A model generated the notes under the pieces. That model did not search any database and was not told the origin of the DNA. It saw only the letters and a program-made list of their open reading frames with translations. A stretch of 64,000 nucleotides of DNA from Alkalibacillus almallahensis (GTDB lineage: Bacteria > Bacillota > Bacilli > Bacillales > Alkalibacillaceae), in contig NZ_JAASRU010000015.1 in assembly GCF_011761495.1 (NCBI RefSeq), positions 1 to 64,000 of the forward strand, written 5' to 3'. This document shows, piece by piece, positions 54,256 to 62,058 of the stretch; position 1 is the stretch's first letter, and every line of letters starts with the position of its first letter. The position numbers and the translations under genes were made by a program.

Positions 54256-54411
54256 ACACATAAATCCAACCATTATTAATTTTTGATAAAGTTCGTTAAT
54301 TGATTGAAAAAAATCCAATCAACTTTTATTATTATAATATCAATGTAACAAAAAGCGAATGATTAATCAATAATCAATTTAAAAGTTTGTTTTTTAAATA
54401 TAAAACCATCA

Positions 54412-55227
54412 TTATCCAAGTGCCACATCTAACATCATCATAATCGTAAAACCGACGATTAAACTCAATGATGCTAAATCTTTATGTCCGTTTTCATGCG
54501 AACCTGGGATCACTTCTTCAGCGACGACGAATATCATTGCACCTGCTGCAAAACTAAGAGCAAACGGCAATAACGGCTCCATAATCGTCACCGCTAACAC
54601 ACCGACAACAGCTGATATTGGCTCTACCATACCGGAAAACTGTCCATACATGAAACTTCTTCTGCGTGACATTCCTTCACGACGGAGTGGCATGGAGACA
54701 GCTGTTCCCTCTGGAAAGTTCTGAATTCCGATTCCGAGCGCTAACGTCACAGCGGCCGCTAACGATGTGGAATCAAAACCACCTGCCACCGCTCCAAAAG
54801 ACACGCCAATAGCTAAGCCCTCTGGAATATTGTGAAGGGTAATCGCTAAAATTAACAACGTGCTTCGCTTTCTTTTACTAGGGTTCAATCCTTCTGCATC
54901 TGACATTGACGTATTAGGATGCAAATGCGGAATCAATTTATTAATGCCCCATAGGAAAAAGGCGCCCGTTAGAAAACCTGACGCAGCAGCGACCCACGCT
55001 GGCATAGCATCAGATTCAGCCATATCAATAGCAGGAGCCAGTAACGACCAAAAGCTGGCGGCAATCATGACACCACCAGCAAAGCCTAACATGCCGTCGA
55101 GTAATTTTTGACTCATCGTTTTCTTAGTAAATACAAGCGCAGCCCCTAAAGCAGTCATCCCCCACGTAAATAACGTTGCAATTAATGCCTGCATAGCTGG
55201 GCTTAACGATATAAAGAATTCAAACAT
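54412..55227 (-). CDS. ZIP-family metal transporter
   Basis: 271 residues from ATG 55227 (GGAG upstream); a TTG five codons earlier is less likely. Eight membrane segments. Signature metal-binding helix LAITLHNIPEGLAIGVSFG (HNxPEG) and a second ALGIGIQNFPEGTAVSMPL (NFPEG), typical of the GufA subfamily. A His-containing loop KLIPHLHPNT lies between helices 3 and 4. ZIP proteins usually admit zinc or other divalent metals. It is last in the czrA-czcD-zip cluster, 27 bases after czcD, an unusual partner for an exporter. Confidence 0.9.
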   Translation of the reverse strand: MFEFFISLSPAMQALIATLFTWGMTALGAALVFTKKTMSQKLLDGMLGFAGGVMIAASFWSLLAPAIDMAESDAMPAWVAAASGFLTGAFFLWGINKLIPHLHPNTSMSDAEGLNPSKRKRSTLLILAITLHNIPEGLAIGVSFGAVAGGFDSTSLAAAVTLALGIGIQNFPEGTAVSMPLRREGMSRRRSFMYGQFSGMVEPISAVVGVLAVTIMEPLLPFALSFAAGAMIFVVAEEVIPGSHENGHKDLASLSLIVGFTIMMMLDVALG

Positions 55228-55254
55228 TTTTATCCACTCCAAAGAATTATCTTA

Positions 55255-56199
55255 CTAGTCATGATGATGGCTATGTTCATGAGAATTCGAATCAAGTTGG
55301 CACATTAACGAATCATCATGAGGATGATCATCATTTTCTAACTGAATGGTCACGTGACCGATATTTTGCTGTTCTAATTGACGTTCGATTTGTCGAAGTA
55401 GTGATTGACATTCACTAATCGATAAATCGCCTTCAACGACGACATGAGACGATAGCGCATTTTGACCACTTGTAATACTCCAAACATGCAGGTCATGAAT
55501 ATCTTGAACGCCCTCAATTTCTTTGATGCTACGAACAACCTCATTTAAATCAACATTTTTAGGTTTGCCTTCCATGAGGACATGGATCGATTCACGTGTC
55601 ACTCTTATGCCACTAATTAAGACCAAGACAGCAACAATCACACTCGCAACAGGATCTGCCCAGCCCCAATTAAAGAAAATGATTAATAACGCAGCTATTA
55701 TAGCTCCTACAGAGCCTAATAAATCCCCTAAGACATGGAGAAATGCCGCTCGTAAGTTTAAATTCTCTTCCGTATCACCTTGTTTCATCAAAATCCAAGC
55801 GACTAATATATTAACGAATAACCCAATGGTAGCTATAATTAACATACCTGTTGATGCAACGTCAGGTGGGTTAACAAAACGCCCATAAGCTTCATAAAAG
55901 ATATAAAACGCAATCAATACTAGGGTTATACCATTAAAGACAGCTGCTAATATTTCAAACCGTTTATAACCAAATGTTTTACTATAATCAGCTACTTTTT
56001 CACCAAACGTAAACGCCAATAATCCAACACCAAGTGATATAGAATCACTCAACATATGACCAGCATCAGATAGTAAGGCGAGACTATTAGTGATAAAGCC
56101 ACCAATCGCTTCTAAAATCATAAACCCTGTCGTGATCAAAAAACTAATTAATAAAGCTTTTTTATTAGCACCATGTGTATGATCATGATCGTGTCCCAT
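55255..56199 (-). CDS. czcD: Cation diffusion facilitator, zinc/cadmium exporter CzcD
   Basis: 314 residues, six membrane helices and a cytoplasmic C-terminal domain. His-rich N-terminus MGHDHDHTHG and C-terminal SHEHSHHHD; ion-binding residues in LLSDAGHMLSDSISL (helix 2, HxxxD) and FLHVLGDLLGSVGAI (helix 5). Very like B. subtilis CzcD, which exports Zn, Cd, Co by proton/potassium antiport. RBS GGAGG precedes the ATG. It follows czrA by 32 bases and is under its operator. Confidence 0.95.
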   Translation of the reverse strand: MGHDHDHTHGANKKALLISFLITTGFMILEAIGGFITNSLALLSDAGHMLSDSISLGVGLLAFTFGEKVADYSKTFGYKRFEILAAVFNGITLVLIAFYIFYEAYGRFVNPPDVASTGMLIIATIGLFVNILVAWILMKQGDTEENLNLRAAFLHVLGDLLGSVGAIIAALLIIFFNWGWADPVASVIVAVLVLISGIRVTRESIHVLMEGKPKNVDLNEVVRSIKEIEGVQDIHDLHVWSITSGQNALSSHVVVEGDLSISECQSLLRQIERQLEQQNIGHVTIQLENDDHPHDDSLMCQLDSNSHEHSHHHD

Positions 56200-56231
56200 T
56201 TTAATACCTCCAGATCAAACTTCGGACAAAC

Positions 56232-56555
56232 TTAACTATGACTAGCATGCTTGATTGTTTGTTCTAACATTTTCATCACGTGTTCATCATCATGAGAATA
56301 ATATAGTGTTGTACCTTCTCGGCGATATTTAACTAAGCGTAAATTTTTTAAAACCCGAAGCTGATGCGAGACCGTTGCTTGCTTAAGGTCCAACGCATTG
56401 GCAATACCATTCACCGAATATTCCTTGTTAAACAACAAATGAAGAATCTGAATCCTTGTCGGGTCACCAAGCGCTTTGAACGTTTGTGACAAGACAAAAA
56501 GTGTCTCTTCGTCTAAAGCTTTATGATTTAGGTTAATATGTTGATCGTCAGTCAT
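56232..56555 (-). CDS. czrA: ArsR/SmtB-type zinc-responsive repressor CzrA
   Basis: 107 residues. Winged-helix core: [85 protein letters not shown]. The alpha-5 zinc-site residues D-x-H ([17 protein letters not shown] with two later His) match CzrA/SmtB. It represses czcD until Zn or Co is in excess. A near-palindromic 26-base operator lies 32 bases upstream. GGGGTGAAG precedes ATG. The length agrees with B. subtilis CzrA. Confidence 0.93.
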   Translation of the reverse strand: MTDDQHINLNHKALDEETLFVLSQTFKALGDPTRIQILHLLFNKEYSVNGIANALDLKQATVSHQLRVLKNLRLVKYRREGTTLYYSHDDEHVMKMLEQTIKHASHS

Positions 56556-56586
56556 TAGGGCTTCACCCCTTCTGTAATGAATATTA

Positions 56587-56612
56587 GTATATATTCATAT
56601 ATTAATATATAC
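56587..56612 (-). promoter_or_regulatory. CzrA operator/promoter of the zinc operon
   Basis: A 26-base near-perfect palindrome with outer arms GTATATAT (56587) and ATATATAC (56605), containing TATTCATATATTAAT in the centre, is of the kind bound by ArsR/SmtB zinc repressors. It overlaps the likely -10 sequence of czrA. Confidence 0.8.
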
Positions 56613-56859
56613 TTTTTGAACATGTCAAAATTGATGATATTGTACATCATTTACTAAAAAACTAATTAAATGAACTTTACGGTCGAAGAGAAATTAATGA
56701 AAGGAATCAAAGTTGATCTAAAAACAGTTAATACTTCCGGTAAAACGAGGCTGCTTAACCATTACTTTGAAACAGAAACTTAAAACGTATATTTCTAATA
56801 ATAAATTTACTAATACAAGATAAGACTAACAGCAAACAAATAAAAGGAGTGCTTATACC
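56613..56859. other. Intergenic stretch, one doubtful 37-codon frame
   Basis: AT-rich. A 37-codon frame (56670-56783, + strand, MNFTVEEKLMKGIKVDLK at its start) lacks a clear ribosome site and a recognisable product. No RNA gene or repeat seen. Confidence 0.3.
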
Positions 56860-56985
56860 TTGGATAAGAAGCTCAACTTAATTATTGGACTACACATAGC
56901 TAGCGCATTAATTTCTATCGTATTTAACATTGTGATGCTCACATTAACCGTTCGACACGACCATAAAGTAACTGGAGAAAAATAG
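56860..56985 (+). CDS. 41-residue single-span membrane protein
   Basis: A short frame starting at TTG 56860, with AAAAGGAG about ten bases upstream, product MDKKLNLIIGLHIASALISI followed by VFNIVMLTLTVRHDHKVTGEK. Residues 6-30 form one membrane helix, with a positively charged N-terminus and hydrophilic C-terminal tail. I do not recognise the family. The ribosome site and bipolar layout favour a real gene, but there is no clear promoter or terminator. It lies between czrA and cwlJ. Confidence 0.55.
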   Translation: MDKKLNLIIGLHIASALISIVFNIVMLTLTVRHDHKVTGEK

Positions 56986-57169
56986 GAGTCTTTTCATGGT
57001 GAATTCCCCATATGATTTTTTATTGGGATACTTAAGACCACAAATGAACATATCTCAACACCAATAACTAATAGTAGCTATTTAAAATCTCTAATTCGAC
57101 AACTAATTTTTTATTTCAAGATTCATATCTTCAAACTTTCATTCATAAAATTCATAAGAGGTGATATGT

Positions 57170-57610
57170 GTGGCAAGAGTAGCTTATACCGAAAAAGACG
57201 TTGATATAATTGCCCGATTAATGAGGGCGGAAGCTGTAGGTGAAGGCCGATTAGGTATGCTAATGGTCGGAAATGTTATTATAAATCGAACACGGGCTAA
57301 TTGTTTGGATTTTGAAGATTTGAGGTCGATACGTGACGTGATTTTCCAAATTCAAGGTGGAAATTACTCTTTTGAAGCCGTGCAAGAGGGTAATTTATTT
57401 TATCAATCAGCAAGAGAAGCAGAGAAAAGATTAGCAAGGCAAGTTATCGAGTATTGGAGACAACAACCTGCTAAATATGCACTTTGGTACTTTAACCCTT
57501 ATGGCGAATGCCCGCCTACATGGTTCGGTCAACCAATTACCGGACGATACAAACAACATTGTTATTACGAACCACAAGCAAATACATGCGCAAGTGCTTA
57601 TCGATATTAA
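57170..57610 (+). CDS. cwlJ: Spore cortex-lytic enzyme CwlJ
   Basis: 146 residues from GTG 57170 (AGAGGTG 7 bases upstream). The hydrolase_2 (SleB/CwlJ) domain fills the protein: VDIIARLMRAEAVGEGRLGMLMVGNVIINRTRANCLDF, with catalytic Glu in RAEA, then FYQSAREAEKRLARQVIEYWRQQPAKYALWYFNPYGECPPTWFGQPITGRYKQHCYYEP. Closely follows B. subtilis CwlJ (142 aa). It is packed in the spore coat and degrades muramic-lactam cortex peptidoglycan on Ca-DPA release. GerQ, its usual neighbour needed for localisation, is not adjacent. Ends at a strong terminator. Confidence 0.93.
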   Translation: MARVAYTEKDVDIIARLMRAEAVGEGRLGMLMVGNVIINRTRANCLDFEDLRSIRDVIFQIQGGNYSFEAVQEGNLFYQSAREAEKRLARQVIEYWRQQPAKYALWYFNPYGECPPTWFGQPITGRYKQHCYYEPQANTCASAYRY

Positions 57611-57648
57611 ACAAATTACCCCCACACATTGTGGGGGATAATTTGTTT
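57609..57648. terminator. Terminator after cwlJ
   Basis: AAACAAATTACCCCCACA pairs with its complement (one-base bulge) to 57648, core CCCCCACA/TGTGGGGG, followed by A/T sequence. The stop codon overlaps its first bases. Confidence 0.9.
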
Positions 57649-58124
57649 AAATGATGTTTAAAGCTTTTAGTAATGTTAATTGTAGATTATAGTTTCTTAG
57701 TTAAACGTAATTTCAGAACTAAAAACTCACAAACATTGATGTATCAACATTTGTGAATTTTACAAGGTATTTAAAATAGTTAAAAAAACAGTGACCAGTT
57801 CGATACCTACACTTTAAGTAAGAACCCTACTATGAGTCACCTATGGACTCTAACACAATCTCTGAAGGTATTACGCTAATGGATCCATACATTCAGAGGG
57901 AAATAACAGTACATGGCTACTTTCCTTTGTTACCAAAAATTCTAACTTATGTACATTGGAAAGACATGGCCCAATTTTGCAAGTTAGCGATGCTATGTAC
58001 AGCTAAATGTAACTATTTTCTTTTTATAGTGTTTCGCTGCATAAAAAAGCTGGACAAGTCTTTAAACCCTCTCAGCACAACTATTCGTTTGTTAAACCAA
58101 ACTCCTATTTATTAAAGAACACAT
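57649..58124. other. 476-base gap without a supported gene
   Basis: A 90-codon frame on the + strand (57843-58115) has no ribosome site and its product, starting MDSNTISEGITLMDPYIQRE, resembles nothing I know. The region may be decayed sequence. No RNA or repeat was seen. Confidence 0.35.
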
Positions 58125-58661
58125 TTAACTATGTTTGCTAGAAATTTGAGAAATGCCTTTAAATGTTTTTAATACAAAAAAGCCAAAGATAGAACCTAAA
58201 GTGTTCAATATAATATCATCAACATCAAAAGCCCTAATTGGCAACAATAGTTGTACTAACTCAATTAGTGAAGAAATCAGTAAACCTGCCACCCCAACTC
58301 TTGTCACGCTATTTAATTTACTGAATTTCAATGAAAGCATAAAACCTAATGGCACAAACAATAAAATATTCCCAACAATATTTTTTAAAGGAACCATATA
58401 ATAAGTGTGACTTAATAAGTCTTGTATACTTGAAAACGGTACAAAGTTATTTGATGGACCATATCTATGAGAAATACCAATTTCAATAGGAAAGATGGTA
58501 ATACCAATTATCCATAGTACACTCATCAAGTAAAATAAATTGATTATTTCTTGTTTTATATCAAATTTTTTCTTTCTATAAATGACGTTAATTCCTTTGA
58601 TAATAATCCACAGAAATATGATTACTAATGCTGGTAAAAGAAAATATATCCTCAATTTCAC
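58125..58661 (-). CDS. VanZ-family membrane protein
   Basis: 178 residues from GTG 58661 (GGAGG spaced 5); a TTG five codons upstream lies inside that site. Four to five membrane helices with the VanZ signature: NFVPFSSIQDLL, NIVGNILLFVPLGFMLSL and SLIELVQLLLPIRAFDVDDIILNTLGSIFGF. VanZ-like proteins are linked to glycopeptide (teicoplanin) tolerance in enterococci; here the role is unknown. Coding sequence is AT-rich, like its surroundings. Single leftward gene. Confidence 0.9.
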   Translation of the reverse strand: MKLRIYFLLPALVIIFLWIIIKGINVIYRKKKFDIKQEIINLFYLMSVLWIIGITIFPIEIGISHRYGPSNNFVPFSSIQDLLSHTYYMVPLKNIVGNILLFVPLGFMLSLKFSKLNSVTRVGVAGLLISSLIELVQLLLPIRAFDVDDIILNTLGSIFGFFVLKTFKGISQISSKHS

Positions 58662-59061
58662 CCGTACCTCCAACAAATTTTTCTATATATAAACGGCAAT
58701 TAATGTTAAATTAATTTCATTTGTCTATTTCATCTATGTAACCAAACTGTTTCTTAAAATCTATTTTCCTGTTAGTTTAACTATAATTCTTCACAATCTC
58801 TGTTAATGCTAACATAATCATTCAGAATATAGGTTAATATTAGAAAAATAGGAAATCTCTCATCAACCTTTTTTAAAAAATAATCTATTAGGTTTCGTGC
58901 GTGTATCAGATTTTTCCGGTATATGCACCTTTGTTATATCTTAAACTTTTTGGCTTATATATCTTTCAAAGGTAAAAATCTATTTGCTTCTCATTTACAT
59001 CTTTAGAATAAAAACTCACGTTTTGGCTATTGAGCACTCCGATTTTCATTGTAAAATGCAC
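58662..59061. other. 400-base AT-rich gap; composition boundary
   Basis: No frame with a ribosome site and no repeat seen. GC is very low here, and rises sharply after about 59060, so this looks like the junction between chromosome and an acquired element. Confidence 0.5.
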
Positions 59062-59100
59062 AAAAAAAAGACGACGCCCAACTAAGTTGAACGCCGTCTT
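59062..59100 (-). terminator. Terminator after the tRNA-like gene
   Basis: A 9-bp stem, AAGACGACG (59068) with CGCCGTCTT (59092), followed on the leftward strand by eight U. It lies 16 bases past the 3' end of the tRNA-Leu-like sequence. Confidence 0.85.
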
Positions 59101-59115
59101 ATTAACATTCTATAA

Positions 59116-59197
59116 TACCGGTGGCCGGGCTCGAACCGGCACTCCAAGTAGGAACGTGATTTTGAGTCACGCCAAACCCCTCGATCAGTCAATCGGT
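59116..59197 (-). tRNA. tRNA-Leu(CAA)-like gene, degenerate 5' half
   Basis: On the minus strand: anticodon arm CGTGA-CTCAAAA-TCACG (anticodon CAA, codon UUG), a 14-base variable loop TTCCTACTTGGAGT as in leucine tRNAs, and a perfect T arm GCCGG-TTCGAGC-CCGGC, 3' acceptor strand CACCGGT then A. The 5' acceptor strand ACCGATT pairs at only five of seven positions. The 19 bases where the D arm should be contain GGGG but make no normal D stem. No CCA is encoded. Either a phage/plasmid-type divergent tRNA or a decayed one. Confidence 0.6.
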
Positions 59198-59317
59198 ATG
59201 CTGACCGTACATTTGCGACAATATAGCGCCATTTCCGCGTAAACGACTGCTTTCCTTGTTACAAACAACCGTACTATATTATACCAGCTAACGCAAGTGC
59301 CTCGTTAAATTTTTCGT

Positions 59318-59352
59318 AAAAAATCGGACAGCCCTACGTTCAGACTGCCCGA
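59318..59352 (-). terminator. Terminator of the element's leftward operon
   Basis: TCGGACAG (59324-59331) pairs with CTGCCCGA (59345-59352), one G-U in the RNA, followed by a U run from the A tract at 59318-59323. About ten bases after the 51-residue gene. Confidence 0.8.
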
Positions 59353-59361
59353 TAATCAACG

Positions 59362-59517
59362 CTATTTCGTTGTGGCTGGCATACGGTATTTAACCGATAT
59401 GCCTTGACCGTTCGATAGTGCGTGAGTTTCTGTCACTTCGCCGCTCTGTTGTCGCACAGCCTCGATAAACTCGCAAAGTTCTTCGGTGCTGTAACAAACG
59501 TAACTAAATTCGCTCAT
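59362..59517 (-). CDS. 51-residue protein, last gene of the element operon
   Basis: ATG at 59517 with AGGGGG nine to ten bases upstream, starting MSEFSYVCYSTEELCEFIEA and ending RMPATTK. Soluble, no recognisable domain. It directly follows the 259-residue gene (13 bases apart) and precedes a terminator, which supports it. Base composition matches the element, richer in GC than the chromosome to the left. Confidence 0.65.
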   Translation of the reverse strand: MSEFSYVCYSTEELCEFIEAVRQQSGEVTETHALSNGQGISVKYRMPATTK

Positions 59518-59530
59518 TTAAGTCGCCCCC

Positions 59531-60310
59531 TTACCTCGGTAAAAAGTCGCCAAAACGGCGCTCAGTTTGATTTTCATTGTGGATATTAAGTGCGTTATCA
59601 CCTTTGAAATGACGGTTAATAATCGTCAGTTGGTCATACGCCTGCGTGATTGAGTTCGGTAGTGCGTTCACGCCACGTAGGAACAGACTAGCCTCACTCT
59701 CGCCCGGCTTGGCGCTTTCGTAGACGTTCTTAACTTTCTTTTCGAGTTGGCTGTCGCCTTCAACCTCGTCCATCAACGCTGGTAACTCTAACGCTAACGC
59801 TTTTTGGCGGCTTTCACTCATATATTGAACGTCTTGGGCTAGTTGATCGAGTGCGCTTTCGCCTTGTCTTAACTTGATAGCGTTTGATAGCTCTTTAACT
59901 TTCAGCTGCGCTTGTTCGCGTTGGCTATTGCTGATACGCACGTCTTCGTTGGCGACTTCGCTTGCTGCTTGATCCCTTAAGTTCGCTAAGAAGTCGCTAT
60001 ATTCAGCCTGTACTTGATCGACAGTCGATTTAAGTTCGTTTTTCAGTTCTTCGACTGCCTCGGCTTTGAAGTCCTCGTCCTTGTAGCGCGGATCAGTCGA
60101 TTGTTCGATTTTCTGTACTTGATTTTTGAACGTTTTAACCGCTTGCTCGACCTGTTTTTCGTATTGGTCGATTTCAGGAACGTTAAATTTCAACGCTTGG
60201 CTGGTGTCTAATACCGCTTGTAGTTCTTGATTTTGTAAGTCGTAAATTTGGTTACGTCCGTACTTTGTTCCATTAATCGTCATATCTTCTAATACTAATA
60301 CTTTCGTCAT
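59531..60310 (-). CDS. Coiled-coil protein of the element, function unknown
   Basis: 259 residues. The N-terminal 45 residues (MTKVLVLEDMTINGTKYGRN) look like a small beta domain, and residues 45-190 are predicted strongly helical/coiled coil, rich in Gln, Glu, Lys, with no cysteines. The C-terminal 60 residues include LPNSITQAYDQLTIINRHFKGDNALNIH. I do not recognise it. The layout could suit a phage structural/scaffold protein or a plasmid partition or mobilisation accessory. In operon with the small genes on either side; GGGG precedes ATG. Confidence 0.7.
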   Translation of the reverse strand: MTKVLVLEDMTINGTKYGRNQIYDLQNQELQAVLDTSQALKFNVPEIDQYEKQVEQAVKTFKNQVQKIEQSTDPRYKDEDFKAEAVEELKNELKSTVDQVQAEYSDFLANLRDQAASEVANEDVRISNSQREQAQLKVKELSNAIKLRQGESALDQLAQDVQYMSESRQKALALELPALMDEVEGDSQLEKKVKNVYESAKPGESEASLFLRGVNALPNSITQAYDQLTIINRHFKGDNALNIHNENQTERRFGDFLPR

Positions 60311-60373
60311 TTTAAATTTCCCCTTTAATTAGTTTAATTCGTTTATTTTCGTTCGCTTGCTTACGTCACTTAC

Positions 60374-60703
60374 CTATCTAGTGCGTTTATTCGGCACGGT
60401 CTGCACCGTTGGCAAGTCAGCGCCTGTTGTCGTAATGTCGCCTTGGATAACGTAATCATGTTCGCGGTTAAATTGCTTGATTAAATCACTCGCTAGGTTG
60501 TACGTTGCAAAGTCTGACTTATCGCTTTCAAACGTTGTCTTAAAAACGGTGTCACTTGTCGCACAAAGTACAACAACGGCTTTGACTGACTTGGTGTGTC
60601 GATCATGACGTTTAACCTCGACATGTGCGATCACCTTGCCGTCACTCGCTTGCTCGTCTTCTAATATTTCGCCTGCTTTTTCTTCCTTATTGAACGGCCA
60701 CAT
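60374..60703 (-). CDS. 109-residue element protein, unknown
   Basis: Begins MWPFNKEEKAGEILEDEQAS, followed by a beta-rich section KVIAHVEVKRHDRHTKSVKAVVVLCATSDTVF. It is soluble, with no catalytic motif. It ends 63 bases before the 259-residue gene and begins one base after the stop of the preceding small gene, so it is co-transcribed. I do not recognise a family. GC and codon use match the element. Confidence 0.65.
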   Translation of the reverse strand: MWPFNKEEKAGEILEDEQASDGKVIAHVEVKRHDRHTKSVKAVVVLCATSDTVFKTTFESDKSDFATYNLASDLIKQFNREHDYVIQGDITTTGADLPTVQTVPNKRTR

Positions 60704-60704
60704 G

Positions 60705-60890
60705 TTAACGTTCCCCCTTCCGTTCTTGTACTTTACGCCATAAATGTGTCAGTTTGAGTTCGTCTAACGTATGCCAGCTTTGATCGTGTAAGTTGTAGAC
60801 TGTTACGTCACTCGACTTGTCGAATACTTCTTTGTTGTCATATTGCTGTCGTTTAATCTTTGGTCGTACCTCTACGTTTTGTAATGTCAT
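60705..60890 (-). CDS. 61-residue element protein, unknown
   Basis: Start taken at ATG 60890, where AAAGGGG lies 7 bases upstream; the frame extends to an ATG at 60950 with a poorer site. Product starts MTLQNVEVRPKIKRQQYDNK and is hydrophilic and basic, ending HLWRKVQERKGER. No known domain. It is separated by 154 bases from the gene on its right (61045-61251), which contain a possible hairpin with TTTCGAGG (60981) and CCTCGAAA (61014). It abuts the 109-residue gene. Confidence 0.6.
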   Translation of the reverse strand: MTLQNVEVRPKIKRQQYDNKEVFDKSSDVTVYNLHDQSWHTLDELKLTHLWRKVQERKGER

Positions 60891-61044
60891 ATCCTCGCCC
60901 CTTTCCGTTTTCATGGTGTAATGGACAGATTTTCGTCCAAAAACCCCCATCAGCCCCCGATTTTTTCAACCTTCTATCGCTTTCGAGGGTTATACCCCTG
61001 CTTTGCCGTTCAACCTCGAAAAACCCCGACCTGCCCCACGTTTT

Positions 61045-61251
61045 TTAGTTATATAATCGAATTTGGCTTTGTTTAGCCGTTGCTGTAACGCTAATAACTA
61101 GCCCATTGCCGTCTTGTTCTGCGTGCTGGACGTTACAACGGTTTAAAATCTTGCGGACGTGCGGCGGGTAAGTCGAATAAACTCGCCATTCGCCTTCTGT
61201 TACGTCATAGTTGTAAATTGTTTCTTGCTCGGCTTTTTCGTAATAACTCAT
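61045..61251 (-). CDS. 68-residue element protein, unknown
   Basis: ATG 61251 overlaps the end of the HNH endonuclease gene by four bases (ATGA type), so it is translationally coupled. The product MSYYEKAEQETIYNYDVTEG... is acidic in the N-terminal half and has strand-rich WRVYSTYPPHVRKILN and LVISVTATAKQSQIRLYN. It resembles small DNA-mimic or host-takeover proteins only in size; I do not recognise a family. Confidence 0.6.
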   Translation of the reverse strand: MSYYEKAEQETIYNYDVTEGEWRVYSTYPPHVRKILNRCNVQHAEQDGNGLVISVTATAKQSQIRLYN

Positions 61252-61637
61252 GTTGTTAGTTGCTCACCTGCCTTTTCAGCGCGCCTTAGAAAGTACGCAT
61301 TGACGTCTTCATTCAGCTGGCTTAACGTCTGCTCGAACGTTGTGCCTTGTCGTAACGCCATACGCTCTAATAGCCTAGTGATTTCGTCTACCTCACAGCC
61401 GTTTTGTATAAAGTAGAGGATAACCGGCGTGTCCTTCTTAATCGAGTTGCACGATAAGCAGGCGCAGGTGACGTTATCAAGCGTATTGCTGCCGCCATAG
61501 CGCATTGGTGTAATGTGATCGACTGTTCGCTCTTGTTCGGCTAGTTCACTACCGCAATCGGCGCACCATGACCGATCAGCACCGTAAAATGCCGTGATTG
61601 GTTTCGTTTGGTCGCAACGATTGCAAAACTTACTCAT
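61248..61637 (-). CDS. HNH endonuclease with zinc ribbon
   Basis: 129 residues from ATG 61637 (GGTGA five bases upstream). An N-terminal CxxC pair (FCNRCDQTKPI) and a second (WCADCGS) form a zinc ribbon. The HNH motif is TVDHITPMRYGGSNTLDNVTCACLSCNSIK (His of DH, Asn in LDN, and the closing CxxC). The C-terminal helix region is about residues 80-129. Free-standing HNH nucleases of this sort occur in phages and plasmids, and may aid replication, packaging or homing. Overlaps both neighbours. Confidence 0.88.
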   Translation of the reverse strand: MSKFCNRCDQTKPITAFYGADRSWCADCGSELAEQERTVDHITPMRYGGSNTLDNVTCACLSCNSIKKDTPVILYFIQNGCEVDEITRLLERMALRQGTTFEQTLSQLNEDVNAYFLRRAEKAGEQLTT

Positions 61638-61752
61638 AGCGATCACCGCCCTTCTCGTCCAAGCGCTCAATTAATCGTCTTGTTTGGTCGCTAATTGCCT
61701 TGCTTTTTTCCGTTGCACGTTCTTGTGTTTGTTTTAGATACTTCATACTCAT
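61630..61752 (-). CDS. 40-residue coiled-coil peptide of the element
   Basis: ATG 61752 preceded by AGGACAGGATAGGAC; product begins MSMKYLKQTQERATEKSKAI and is helical and charged. Its stop codon overlaps the HNH start by eight bases, which supports translational coupling. No family recognised. Confidence 0.5.
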   Translation of the reverse strand: MSMKYLKQTQERATEKSKAISDQTRRLIERLDEKGGDRYE

Positions 61753-61794
61753 GTCCTATCCTGTCCTTTCCTGTCCGTTTGATTTGTTGCTTAC

Positions 61795-61971
61795 TTAACG
61801 CCCGAAAAAGCGGTTTTCTAGCGTGTTTATCACGCGTTGGATTTCTCGGTTAACGATAAGCCGATCTGTACGCTGTATAATCGCCAGCCCGATCAAGTAA
61901 AGCGCTAGTGCTGTGACGTTATTACTGTGCTTGCCGTCATTGCCGTTGTCCTCATTACCTAGTCCGTTCAT
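61795..61971 (-). CDS. Small element protein, unknown
   Basis: 58 residues from ATG 61971 (or 62 from GTG 61983, which sits within the AAAGGTG site). Acidic N-terminus MNGLGNEDNGNDGKHSNN, then a hydrophobic helix VTALALYLIGLAIIQ and a basic helical C-terminus REIQRVINTLENRFFGR. Possibly membrane-associated or a helical DNA-binding peptide. No family recognised. In line with the other leftward genes, 87 bases after the Xre-type gene. Confidence 0.5.
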   Translation of the reverse strand: MNGLGNEDNGNDGKHSNNVTALALYLIGLAIIQRTDRLIVNREIQRVINTLENRFFGR

Positions 61972-62058
61972 TTCCGTCCACACCTTTCCGTATCCGTCCT
62001 TATTTCAGAATATTCAGACTTTTAAAACAGCCCTTTTTAAAACGCCTACAAAAGACGT

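Noticed and set aside
54300-54322. TTGATTG/CAATCAA hairpin between the riboswitch and the ZIP gene considered as a terminator
   Set aside because: No gene ends nearby in the right orientation except ZIP, whose stop is 90 bases away, and the U run is in the loop.
57843-58115. 90-codon frame between cwlJ and vanZ
   Set aside because: No ribosome site, odd composition, no recognisable family. Treated as non-coding or decayed.
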